Below, piece by piece: positions 37,794 through 46,327 of a DNA stretch of 64,000 nucleotides; position 1 is the first letter of the stretch, and every line of letters begins with the position of its first letter. The notes beneath the pieces were generated by a model that saw only the letters and a program-made list of their open reading frames with translations, searched no databases and was not told the origin of the DNA. This DNA comes from Rhodobacteraceae bacterium IMCC1909 (GTDB lineage: Bacteria; Pseudomonadota; Alphaproteobacteria; Rhodobacterales; Rhodobacteraceae): contig JAPDHM010000001.1 in NCBI GenBank assembly GCA_030704425.1, positions 434,001 through 498,000 of the forward strand, read 5' to 3'. The position numbers were made by a program, and so were the translations under genes.

Positions 37794-38781
37794 TTTGGTC
37801 CACCACAAGCTGCTTAATATATGTTGTTTTGTTTATTTTTTCTCCAATCACAGTGCACGCTCCTGAAGTGAAAAACAAAATAAATATCGAAACAATGAGT
37901 TGCATCCCGAGGCTCCAGACAATCTGTATGCGCAGGGCCGCACTGATCAGGCGGCGCATTCCGAGGCGCGTGACGATCATGGAGTTGAGAAAACTGGCCG
38001 AGGCGGACAGGCCAGCCACCAAGGCAAACCATCGGGGAAAACTGTCGGCGCGGTTGTAGAATTGATCGAAGATCTGTTGCACCATTAGGATGCTCAAAAA
38101 CAGCATCGCATAGGCAAACACCATGGTCAGCATCGACATGCGCACCATGCCGAGGGAAAATATCTCGGCCAAGGCGGTTTGAAACGCCTCTCTTCGGAAG
38201 GGGATGCGCTGCTCTGGCGCTAAGGGTTCTTGAATGCGCAATCCGGTCCAAGTGGTGCTGAGAGCTGAAAATATAACGAAAATCACAAAGATTGATTGCC
38301 AAGCAAAAATTGAGATCAATCCTGCCCCAAGCAAGGGGGCAAGAGCGGGAACAATGGAGAAAATAATCATAACAAATGAAGAAATCCGTGCCATTTGGCG
38401 CCCAGAATATAGATCGCGGATCAAAGCTTGGGAGACAACGCGCGGGGCGGCGGCACCGAAGCCTTGACAGAGGCGCGCAATAATCATGGTCTCAAGATTG
38501 CTGGCGAAAATACAGATGATGGAGGCTAAAATATAAAGCCCTGCGCCCCAATAAATCACGGTTTTACGGCCAAAGCTGTCCGACAGTGGGCCGGCGATTA
38601 ATGTACCTGCAGACATGCCAATAATGAAGGTCGACAAGATCAACTGTACGTTATTGGGGCGCTCAGGTGTCAGTTGCGCAGCGATATTGGGCAGCGCTGG
38701 CAACATCGCATCGATCGAGATGGCAACGGTCGCGACCAGCATGGCCATCAGGGCGATAAATTCGGGCGTTGAGATCCGCAT
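37786..38781 (-). CDS. Bcr/CflA-type MFS drug transporter, C-terminally truncated
   Basis: 331 residues; family members have about 390-410. The N-terminus MRISTPEFIALMAMLVATVA, the GPLSDSFGRKTVI motif and RLCQGFGAAAPRVVSQALIRD are intact. After about residue 300 (LGMQLIVSIFILFFTSGA) homology stops, and a short lysine- and asparagine-rich tail (GEKINKTTYIKQLVVDQNE) follows. The last two transmembrane helices and the usual GNLNALALEPLG-like region are absent. It is probably nonfunctional; the break at about 37,855-37,870 marks the island edge. Confidence 0.8.
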   Translation of the reverse strand: MRISTPEFIALMAMLVATVAISIDAMLPALPNIAAQLTPERPNNVQLILSTFIIGMSAGTLIAGPLSDSFGRKTVIYWGAGLYILASIICIFASNLETMIIARLCQGFGAAAPRVVSQALIRDLYSGRQMARISSFVMIIFSIVPALAPLLGAGLISIFAWQSIFVIFVIFSALSTTWTGLRIQEPLAPEQRIPFRREAFQTALAEIFSLGMVRMSMLTMVFAYAMLFLSILMVQQIFDQFYNRADSFPRWFALVAGLSASASFLNSMIVTRLGMRRLISAALRIQIVWSLGMQLIVSIFILFFTSGACTVIGEKINKTTYIKQLVVDQNE

Positions 38782-38855
38782 GCCTATCCAGACTTAAATG
38801 TGTTTCTACGGTAGTCGTGGGAATTGACTGAAAAGTAAACACCGGCCGCGCTGCG

Positions 38856-39329
38856 CTAAACGGCGACACTCAAACAGGTCAAAACCAAAGCCGTCAGCAG
38901 CGCGCGCAATTTCAGCCACCAATCTGGCGTCAATCGGTGACGGAAGAACACGATATCAAGGCCGAAGAGCGCCAAGAATCCGGCGCTAAGCGCCGCAAGC
39001 TGCTCGGGCGCGTTGCTGGCCAGCACGAAAGCCGCCCAGAGCGCTGGAAGGACCGATAGGCCGAAAAATAGTGGGGCTTTTTGCTTTGGTGCTTTACACG
39101 CGAACCCCCAAAGCACCCCGGACATAAACGATAAGATCACCGCGCCATAGGTCAGCTGTAGATCGCGCCCCAAAAAACCGGGGCCGAGCCAATCCGCGAT
39201 CGGTAGGGAAATATCCGTCTTCCAAGCGCTTATAGCCCCCCAAAGAAACGGCAGAACGCCGGCAAGGCCGAGCCACAAGGGGGCGGTTGGGATTTGGGTT
39301 CGAATGGCGCGGCTGTTAAGAAAATTCAT
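38856..39329 (-). CDS. DUF3429 membrane protein
   Basis: 157 residues, five hydrophobic segments, with PLWLGLAGVLPFLWGA near the start and GAVILSFMSGVLWGFA in the middle, as in DUF3429. The ATG (39327-39329) overlaps the stop of the photolyase gene upstream (39326-39328), so the two are translationally coupled. DUF3429 proteins are often seen beside photolyase-type genes; their role is unknown. Confidence 0.82.
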   Translation of the reverse strand: MNFLNSRAIRTQIPTAPLWLGLAGVLPFLWGAISAWKTDISLPIADWLGPGFLGRDLQLTYGAVILSFMSGVLWGFACKAPKQKAPLFFGLSVLPALWAAFVLASNAPEQLAALSAGFLALFGLDIVFFRHRLTPDWWLKLRALLTALVLTCLSVAV

Positions 39330-40867
39330 GGGGTGCGGTCTTGTATTGCGAGATCTTTAAAAAATTGTTCGGCATCGGATCGGATGGCCTGTTGTTTGTC
39401 TGCATCCATGCGATCGTAAACCCGGTACATCATGCCAACCCGTGGATTTGCGCGCAGCTTGGCGCGGTTACGATCAAGAAAATTCCAATAAAGATAATTA
39501 AATGGGCAGGCCTTTGGACCGTTTTTGGCCGTAACGCTATAGCTGCAGCCTTTGCAATAGTTGGACATCTTGTTGATGTAGCCACCGCCCGAGGCATAGG
39601 GTTTGCTGGCCAATTGGCCACCATCGGCAAAGAGCGCCATGCCCGACACATTCGGCAGTTCGACCCATTCAAAAGCATCGGCATAAACGCTTAAAAACCA
39701 GTCATTGACCTGTGCAGGCAAGATACCGGCCAAGAGCGCAAAATTGCCCAGAACCATCAGCCGTTGGATGTGATGCGCATAGGCATGATCAATCGTCTCT
39801 TGCACCGATTGGCGCAGACAGTTCATTTTCGTGTCAGCGGTCCAGTAAAAGTCAGGTAAATCGCGCTGGGCATCAAAAAAGTTGAGCGTTTCATAGCCGG
39901 GCATATTTTGCCAATAAAGCCCACGCACAAATTCGCGCCACCCTAATATTTGCCGAATAAAGCCTTCCACAGCGTTCAGAGGGGCTTGGTTGCGATGATA
40001 GGCTTGCTCGGCTGCGGCAATGCACTCAAGCGGCAGCAGCAAACCGGTATTGAGATAAAGCCCGATATGGGCATGGAACATCCAGGCTTGATCTTGCAGC
40101 ATGGCGTCTTGGTAATCACCAAAGTAGGTCAATCGTTCCTCAACAAATTGCTGCAATGCCGCGCGTGCGTCTTCAGTGGTCACTGCGAAATGGAAGGGGG
40201 TGGCAGCGCCCATGTGGTCGGGGAAAAGCCGTTCGACCATTGCGCAAACTTCTTGGGTGATGTCATCGGGCGCACTGCGAAACGTGTCGGGAATGGCGAT
40301 GGTTGAATTGGGTGCTTTGCGGTTGTCGCTGTCAAAATTCCACTGCCCCCCAATCGGCTGATCACCCTCTATTAAGATCGTGTATCGTTTGCGCATCTCG
40401 CGATAGAAATATTCCATCCGCAAGGATTTCCGCCCCGCGCTCCAACTTTCAAAATCGCTATGGCTGGCGAGAAACCGCGTATCAGGGCGAATATCGACCG
40501 GTAGTTTGAGCAGATCAGGCCAAAGCTTGATCTCCTCCAAAACGCGATATTCGCTGGGCTCTGTAACGACGATTTCGTCAAAATCGGCCGTTTTTGCCGC
40601 ATGGGTCACCGCATCGGAAAAACACGATAACGGCGCGGCATCATCGAGCCTGTTGTAGATCACCCGGTAATTGGCGTCCTGCAGCTCTTTTGCGAAATGT
40701 CGCATTGCGGAGAAAATGAAGACCAGCTTTTTTTTGTGGTGTTTGACATAAAGGGCCTCTTGCTGGACTTCACAGATCAAGATGGTGTCACGGTCTTTAT
40801 CGGCATCGCGCAAACTCGAGATTTTTGGGCTTAATTGATCTCCCAAGATGATCCGCAATACTGCCAC
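39326..40867 (-). CDS. iron-sulfur (6-4)-type photolyase/cryptochrome (PhrB/CryB-like)
   Basis: 513 residues. Opens LRIILGDQLSP, the start of the 'photolyase-related' family. Cysteines for the [4Fe-4S] cluster are visible in MNCLRQS, NYCKGCSYS and KACPFNY. The C-terminal FAD-binding part includes HHIQRLMVLGNFALLAGI and GGYINKMSNY. Characterised relatives repair (6-4) photoproducts or act as blue-light receptors. The start is GTG 40867 with GAGG upstream; the open frame beyond is not conserved. Coupled to DUF3429 downstream and divergent from a second photolyase-like gene. Confidence 0.9.
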   Translation of the reverse strand: MAVLRIILGDQLSPKISSLRDADKDRDTILICEVQQEALYVKHHKKKLVFIFSAMRHFAKELQDANYRVIYNRLDDAAPLSCFSDAVTHAAKTADFDEIVVTEPSEYRVLEEIKLWPDLLKLPVDIRPDTRFLASHSDFESWSAGRKSLRMEYFYREMRKRYTILIEGDQPIGGQWNFDSDNRKAPNSTIAIPDTFRSAPDDITQEVCAMVERLFPDHMGAATPFHFAVTTEDARAALQQFVEERLTYFGDYQDAMLQDQAWMFHAHIGLYLNTGLLLPLECIAAAEQAYHRNQAPLNAVEGFIRQILGWREFVRGLYWQNMPGYETLNFFDAQRDLPDFYWTADTKMNCLRQSVQETIDHAYAHHIQRLMVLGNFALLAGILPAQVNDWFLSVYADAFEWVELPNVSGMALFADGGQLASKPYASGGGYINKMSNYCKGCSYSVTAKNGPKACPFNYLYWNFLDRNRAKLRANPRVGMMYRVYDRMDADKQQAIRSDAEQFFKDLAIQDRTP

Positions 40868-41038
40868 TTTGTCCTCAATTCTGTTTTGCCTGGCTGGGTG
40901 CCCTCTGTCAGAACGACGACCTAGGTTGATTTGACCGCTCTGCAACGCCGCGCTGCGGTTTTTCGTCTATTGATCGGCTCAGAGCGCATTGCATTATGAA
41001 CTTGCTGCCATAGCTCAAAGACATCACAGGAGCTAGCG

Positions 41039-42256
41039 ATGACAGAACAGATGACAGCAACCCGTGCGGAGGCGCAAGCGAGGCTTGAACGGTTTGCCCC
41101 AAACATGGGCCGCGATTATGCTCAAGGGCGCAATTTTGATCGCGGAGCGGGGGCGCATCGGGATGTATCGATGCTGTCTCCCTACATCCGGCGCCGGCTC
41201 TTGACCGAGCAAGAGGTTATTGCTACGGCGATAAAATCGCAGGGGGCTGAAGCTTCTGCCAAATTCATTGATGAGGTGATTTGGCGAAGTTATTTCAAGG
41301 GGTGGTTGGAACAACGGCCAGAGGTGTGGGACAGCTATGCGGCGGGGCTGCGGCAAGATTTGGCCAAGATGCAGGGTGATGCAGGGCTGCGCCATGCGAT
41401 TCATTCCGCCGAGACGGGGCAGACGGGTTTGAGCTATTTCGACAGCTGGGCGTTGGAGTTGATTGAGACTGGATATCTGCACAACCACGCACGCATGTGG
41501 TTTGCCTCCATTTGGATCTTCTCGCTCAAATTGCCATGGCGTGTTGGAGCGGATTTTTTCTTGCGTCATTTGTTGGACGGGGATCCCGCCTCCAATACGT
41601 TGAGCTGGCGTTGGGTCGCGGGTTTGCACACGCGCGGTAAACCCTATGTGGCGCAGGAGGACAATATTGCGCGTTTCACCAACGAACGTTTTGTGCCGCG
41701 CGCTCAGGAGTTGACGCAGAATGCCGCCGGGCTGGAGGCGCTTGAGCCCGATGGCTTGCCCGCATGCAAGGCACCGCGAAGTCCGCTGGCGCCGCAGAGT
41801 CGCCTGCCAACTGCGCTTTTGCTGACGGAGGAAGATTGCCGGATCGAAGATTTTCCTATCGAAGACTTGATCTGCACCACTGCCGCTACTTTAGCGGCGA
41901 GCCCCCTGCGTTCGCCGCGTGAAGTCGCACGGCTTGTGGTGCAATTTGAAGCCGGTGCCCTGGCCGATGTTGCGCAAAGATCGGGTGTTGCGGTGTCATC
42001 GATGGCGCTGGGCGCACCATCAGACCTTGCGCAATGGGCGCTGCAATCGGGCGCAGAACAAATTGTTACGCCCTATGTGCCTGTTGGTCCGCTGCGTGAA
42101 TGGCTTTTGCGCGCCAAACCAGAGCTTGATGCGGCCGGCATTTCTTTGGCTGAATGGCGCCGCGATTGGGACGCGATGATCTGGCCCTATGCGACCGCAG
42201 GATTTTTTAAAGTCAAAAAACAAATTCCGAAATTCTTGCGCGAAATTGCCCTGTGA
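41039..42256 (+). CDS. photolyase-like FAD-binding protein with apparently permuted domains
   Basis: 405 residues. Residues about 1-225 match the FAD-binding helical domain of photolyases (SMLSPYIRRRLL; EVIWRSYFKGWLE; LHNHARMWFASIWIFSLKL; DPASNTLSWRW), which in photolyases is C-terminal. Residues about 250-395 are alpha/beta in character (TALLLTEEDC; GALADVAQRSG; GAEQIVTPYVPVGP), like an antenna-type photolyase N-domain placed after the FAD domain. Start ATG with AGGAG upstream. Divergent from the FeS photolyase, with a shared 170-bp promoter region. DNA repair versus light-sensor function is undetermined. Confidence 0.75.
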   Translation: MTEQMTATRAEAQARLERFAPNMGRDYAQGRNFDRGAGAHRDVSMLSPYIRRRLLTEQEVIATAIKSQGAEASAKFIDEVIWRSYFKGWLEQRPEVWDSYAAGLRQDLAKMQGDAGLRHAIHSAETGQTGLSYFDSWALELIETGYLHNHARMWFASIWIFSLKLPWRVGADFFLRHLLDGDPASNTLSWRWVAGLHTRGKPYVAQEDNIARFTNERFVPRAQELTQNAAGLEALEPDGLPACKAPRSPLAPQSRLPTALLLTEEDCRIEDFPIEDLICTTAATLAASPLRSPREVARLVVQFEAGALADVAQRSGVAVSSMALGAPSDLAQWALQSGAEQIVTPYVPVGPLREWLLRAKPELDAAGISLAEWRRDWDAMIWPYATAGFFKVKKQIPKFLREIAL

Positions 42257-42599
42257 GCGAGTTGCCCCTTTCGTTGTCACTCTGGCAGATCGCCTGCGCA
42301 GGAAGCGGTCAGCCCAGTCGCTATCTGCAAGTGTCGATGAGCAGTAACAGCTGCGGTTTGGGAAAGTCCTGCCTTGCATATTGAAACGAATGCAATAAGC
42401 TCATCGTTAAGACCTTGACGTTCCCGCGCTTACTTCATTGTTTTATCATGAAAAGCGTTGCCCTTGACGGTTGCGGCCTGCTTTTAGTGTAAAGCCGAAC
42501 GCTTGTGTTAGGTTGCTGCGATTTTGAGTGGCAGATGGGCCCAAGGCTTTTGGAAGATAAAAACGCTACAAAAAAAGACTACGAATTGGGAGAAAATGA
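42257..42599 (+). promoter_or_regulatory. leader/promoter region of the coxSLM operon, about 340 bp
   Basis: No gene seen. Two TTGACG hexamers (42415-42420 and 42464-42469) could be -35 elements; the second is followed by a TAGTGTAAA stretch at roughly -10 distance. A GGGAGAA ribosome site precedes coxS. No binding site for a known regulator was recognised. Confidence 0.4.
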
Positions 42600-43082
42600 A
42601 TGAAAATTGCAATGACTGTGAACGGCAAATCGGTGTCTCGAGATGTCGAAGGCAATACGCTGCTGGTCGAATATATCCGGGATCATTTGCGACTGACTGG
42701 CACGCATGTTGGCTGTGATACCAGCCAATGTGGCGCTTGTGTTGTGCATGTGGATGGCAAAGCGATGAAATCTTGTACCATGCTTGCGGCCAGCGCCGAA
42801 GGTGCGGCGGTCACGACAGTGGAAGGTCTGGCAAAATCGAAAGATGATCTGCATCCGATGCAAGTGGCCTTCAAAGAAAACCATGGTCTGCAATGCGGGT
42901 TTTGCACCCCGGGCATGATTATGACCGCAACCGATATGGTGGCACGCTATCAGGCAGAGGGCAAAATATTGACTGAGGACAATATCCGTCATGAGCTTGA
43001 AGGTAATATTTGCCGCTGCACGGGCTACCATAACATTGTGAAATCCATCGCGGACGGTGCGTCCAAGATGACGTCAGCATAG
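42600..43082 (+). CDS. coxS: aerobic CO-dehydrogenase-type small subunit (2Fe-2S)
   Basis: 160 residues. Plant-type ferredoxin cluster ligands Cys39, Cys44, Cys47 and Cys59 and the second cluster ligands Cys99, Cys102, Cys138 and Cys140 (CGFCTPG; CRCTGY). It passes electrons from the molybdenum centre of CoxL to the flavin of CoxM. First gene of coxSLM; 11 bp precede coxL. Confidence 0.93.
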   Translation: MKIAMTVNGKSVSRDVEGNTLLVEYIRDHLRLTGTHVGCDTSQCGACVVHVDGKAMKSCTMLAASAEGAAVTTVEGLAKSKDDLHPMQVAFKENHGLQCGFCTPGMIMTATDMVARYQAEGKILTEDNIRHELEGNICRCTGYHNIVKSIADGASKMTSA

Positions 43083-43093
43083 GGAGACGGAAT

Positions 43094-45454
43094 ATGTCAG
43101 AAGGAATTGGCGCACGCGTTTTGCGTAAGGAAGACAAAAGATTCATCACCGGCAAAGGCCGTTATACCGACGATATTATCGAGTCCAACCAGGCCTATGC
43201 CGCCTTTGTCCGTAGCCCGCATGCGCATGCGCGGATTGTGTCGCTGGATGCCTCCGCAGCTCTGGCTATGGAAGGGGTTGAAACCGTTTTGACGGGCCCG
43301 GAATTGGTCGCCGATGGCATTGGCAACATTATCTGCGGCTGGGGTATCACCTCCAAAGATGGCACCCCAATGAATATGGGCGCTTGGTCCGCTTTGGCCA
43401 CCGAAAAAGCGCGCTACGTGGGAGACGCCGTTGCGATTGTTGTGGCGGATACCAAATCTCAGGCAAAATTGGCCGCTGAAGCGGTGGTTGTGAACTATGA
43501 GGAGCTGCCCGTTGTGGTGGGTGCTGTTGAAGCTCTGGCCCCCGGCGCACCGCAAATACATGACAATGCTCCTGGTAATTTGATCTTTGATTGGGAAATT
43601 GGCGATTTGGCGCCAACTGACGCGGCTCTGGCTTCTGCGGCGCATGTGACGGAGATGGCGATCACCAACAATCGCTTGGCGCCCAATCCAATGGAGCCGC
43701 GGTCCGCTATTGCCACCTTTAACGAGGCGGAGGATCATTACACGCTCTATACCACCAGTCAAAACCCGCATGTGGCCCGTTTGGTGCTCTCGGCGTTCTA
43801 TAATGTTGCGCCTGAGCATAAATTGCGGGTGATTGCACCGGACGTTGGCGGCGGTTTTGGATCCAAGATCTACATTTATCCTGAAGAAATTGTCTGCCTT
43901 TGGGCCTCGATGAAATCGGGCCGTTCGGTAAAATGGACATCAGATCGCACGGAGGCTTTCCTAACCGATGCGCACGGCCGCGATCACGTTTCAACCGCTA
44001 AAATCGGTTTCGACAACGACGGCAAGATTGTGGGGTTGAAGGTCAACACCAAGGCTAATTTTGGCGCTTATATGTCTCTGTTTAGCTCGGCCGTGCCGAC
44101 GTATCTCTACGCGACCTTGCTGTCGGGCCAGTATGATATTGCGAATATCTATTGCGATGTTCAGGCGGTTTACACCAATACGGTGCCGGTGGATGCCTAC
44201 CGCGGTGCAGGGCGTCCAGAGGCCTGTTATGTGGTCGAACGTCTGATGGAAACGGCGGCGCGTGAAATGGGCATGGACCCTGCGGAGCTTCGGGCAAAGA
44301 ACTTTGTGCGCAGCTTCCCGCATCAGACGCCTGTGATCATGGCGTATGACAGCGGCGATTTTGACGCCAATCTGAAGCAGGCCCAAGCCGCGGCGGATGT
44401 GGCGGGTTTTGCCGGCCGAAAAGCTGAAGCGGCCAGCCGTGGTAAGCTGCGAGGAATGGGCTATTCCAACTATATTGAAGCCTGCGGCATCGCGCCTTCG
44501 GCAGCGGTCGGAAGTCTCGGAGCGGGGGTTGGTCTTTGGGAAAGTGCTGAGGTTCGGGTCAATCCCGTGGGCACTATTGAGATCCTCACCGGCTCGCACA
44601 GCCATGGGCAGGGGCATGAAACCACATTCGCGCAGATTGTGGCAGAACGCTTTGATTTGCCGACGGAAAATATCCAAATTGTCCATGGTGACACAGATAA
44701 GGTGCAATTTGGCATGGGAACCTATGGCTCCCGTTCCGGCGCTGTTGGCATGTCCGCCATTGTCAAAGCGATGGATAAAGTCGAAGCCAAGGTCAAGAAA
44801 ATCGCAGCCCATGTGCTTGAGGCAGGTGAGGATGATATTGTGATTGAAGGTGGAGCCGTCAAAGTGGCTGGCACCGACAAACAGATGCTGTGGCATGAGG
44901 TTGGTCTTGCCGCCTACACGGCCCACAATATTCCGGAAGGTATGGAGCCGGGTTTGAAGGAAAGCGCTTTTTATGACCCGACAAACTTCACATTCCCAGC
45001 GGGTTGTTACATCTGTGAGGTCGAAGTGGATCCAGAAACCGGGGTGACGGAGGTAGTGCAATTTGTGGCCTCCGATGACTTTGGCACCATCATCAACCCT
45101 ATGATTGTTGAAGGCCAAGTGCATGGCGGAATAGCGCAGGGCATCGGCCAGGCGATGCTTGAAAATGTGGTCTATGACGCGGCCGGTCAACAGTTGTCGG
45201 CCAGCTATATGGACTATGCCATGCCGCGCGCCGATGATTTGCCAAATTATTCGGTGCATCACGCCTCGACCACCTGTCCTGGAAACCCGCTTGGGATGAA
45301 GGGCTGTGGGGAGGCCGGTGCCATTGGCTCGCCGCCAGCGGTGATCAACGCCATCACGGATGCCATTGGCAATAACAATCTTTCAATGCCAGCCACCCCC
45401 GCTGCGGTTTGGGCCGCGTTGCAGGATGTGAGCCAGAAACTAGCAGCTGAATAA
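43094..45454 (+). CDS. coxL: form II (CODH-like) molybdenum hydroxylase large subunit
   Basis: 786 residues, xanthine-oxidase family catalytic subunit. The active-site loop is AYRGAGR at residues 368-374; true form I CO dehydrogenases have AYXCSFR with the copper-binding cysteine. Cofactor motifs GGGFGSK and GMKGCGEAGAIG with the conserved catalytic Glu are present. It is therefore a form II enzyme, whose ability to oxidise CO in vivo is disputed; another aldehyde or heterocycle may be the substrate. Order S-L-M is typical for form II operons. Confidence 0.93.
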   Translation: MSEGIGARVLRKEDKRFITGKGRYTDDIIESNQAYAAFVRSPHAHARIVSLDASAALAMEGVETVLTGPELVADGIGNIICGWGITSKDGTPMNMGAWSALATEKARYVGDAVAIVVADTKSQAKLAAEAVVVNYEELPVVVGAVEALAPGAPQIHDNAPGNLIFDWEIGDLAPTDAALASAAHVTEMAITNNRLAPNPMEPRSAIATFNEAEDHYTLYTTSQNPHVARLVLSAFYNVAPEHKLRVIAPDVGGGFGSKIYIYPEEIVCLWASMKSGRSVKWTSDRTEAFLTDAHGRDHVSTAKIGFDNDGKIVGLKVNTKANFGAYMSLFSSAVPTYLYATLLSGQYDIANIYCDVQAVYTNTVPVDAYRGAGRPEACYVVERLMETAAREMGMDPAELRAKNFVRSFPHQTPVIMAYDSGDFDANLKQAQAAADVAGFAGRKAEAASRGKLRGMGYSNYIEACGIAPSAAVGSLGAGVGLWESAEVRVNPVGTIEILTGSHSHGQGHETTFAQIVAERFDLPTENIQIVHGDTDKVQFGMGTYGSRSGAVGMSAIVKAMDKVEAKVKKIAAHVLEAGEDDIVIEGGAVKVAGTDKQMLWHEVGLAAYTAHNIPEGMEPGLKESAFYDPTNFTFPAGCYICEVEVDPETGVTEVVQFVASDDFGTIINPMIVEGQVHGGIAQGIGQAMLENVVYDAAGQQLSASYMDYAMPRADDLPNYSVHHASTTCPGNPLGMKGCGEAGAIGSPPAVINAITDAIGNNNLSMPATPAAVWAALQDVSQKLAAE

Positions 45455-45468
45455 GGAGTTCGGACGAT

Positions 45469-46260
45469 ATGTATGAGACCAATTTTCATAAAGCGGCCAC
45501 AGCCCAGGAGGCTGCCGCTCTGTTGAACAGATCTGAGGATGGGAAGATCTTAGCTGGGGGGCAGACTCTGATTCCCACCATGAAGCAAAGATTGGCGGAT
45601 CCCACGGATGTCATCGATGTCAGCGCTGCGGCGGATTTGCGCGGGATTACAATCGCTGGTGATCAGGTCACCATTGGGGCGATGACAACCCATGCGGAGG
45701 TGGCGGGACACGCCGCGCTGGCAGCGCTGTGCCCTTCGATTTGTAAACTCGCCGCCAATATTGGTGATCCCGCCGTTCGTCATCGCGGAACAATTGGTGG
45801 CTCTTTGGCCAACAATGATCCAGCGGCCGATTACCCGGCAGCGGCTTTGGCCTTGAACGCGCGGATCCACACAACATCGCGTGAAATTGCGGCGGATGAT
45901 TTTTTCGAAGGTATGTTCACCACGGCCTTAGAAGATGATGAAATCATCACAGCAGTGAGTTTCACCGCGCCTGCGAAGGGTGGCTATGGCAAGTTTCCGA
46001 ATCCGGCGTCGCGCTACGCAATGGCGGGGGTGTTTGTTGCCAAATTGGCCGATGGCAGCGCCCGGGTTGCTGTGACGGGCGCGGGTGAAGATGGGGTCCA
46101 TCGCCATGACGGGCTGGAAGCGGCTCTGAGTGCGGATTGGGCGGCTTCGGCGGTCGATGGGGTCGAAATCTCGTTGGATGGGCTGTTGTCTGATCTTCAC
46201 GGCAATGCGGCGTATCGCGCTAATTTGGTTAAGGTCATGGCCAAACGCGCTTTGGGCTAG
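45469..46260 (+). CDS. coxM: CO-dehydrogenase-type medium (FAD) subunit
   Basis: 263 residues, FAD-binding PCMH-like domain with AGGQTLIPTMKQRLA and RHRGTIGGSLANNDPAADYP, the two flavin-contact motifs, and a C-terminal CO-dehydrogenase flavoprotein domain. It re-oxidises the FeS subunit and delivers electrons to quinone. The 14-bp gap after coxL and GGAG support co-translation. Length is slightly below the usual 280-290. Confidence 0.92.
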   Translation: MYETNFHKAATAQEAAALLNRSEDGKILAGGQTLIPTMKQRLADPTDVIDVSAAADLRGITIAGDQVTIGAMTTHAEVAGHAALAALCPSICKLAANIGDPAVRHRGTIGGSLANNDPAADYPAAALALNARIHTTSREIAADDFFEGMFTTALEDDEIITAVSFTAPAKGGYGKFPNPASRYAMAGVFVAKLADGSARVAVTGAGEDGVHRHDGLEAALSADWAASAVDGVEISLDGLLSDLHGNAAYRANLVKVMAKRALG

Positions 46261-46278
46261 ATCTTTCACAAACCCAAG

Positions 46279-46304
46279 ACACCAACCCCAGTTGGGGTTG
46301 GTGT
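46279..46304 (+). terminator. strong hairpin between coxM and coxD
   Basis: Eleven-base perfect stem ACACCAACCCC (46279-46289) with GGGGTTGGTGT (46294-46304) and loop AGTT, 18 bp after the coxM stop. It is followed only by a weak T-containing stretch (TGCTAATTTA), so it may be an attenuator that lowers coxDE expression or a 3' stabiliser, rather than a full terminator. Confidence 0.65.
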
Positions 46305-46327
46305 TGCTAATTTATGGGGCCGATATC

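Noticed and set aside
40971-40999. TGATCG followed by a TATGAA stretch as a possible RpoE promoter for the photolyase genes
   Set aside because: The match to the Rhodobacter sigma-E consensus is partial and the spacing is too long to call.
43991-45262. 423-codon open frame on the minus strand inside coxL
   Set aside because: Shadow of coxL; His- and Arg-rich composition and no family motifs.
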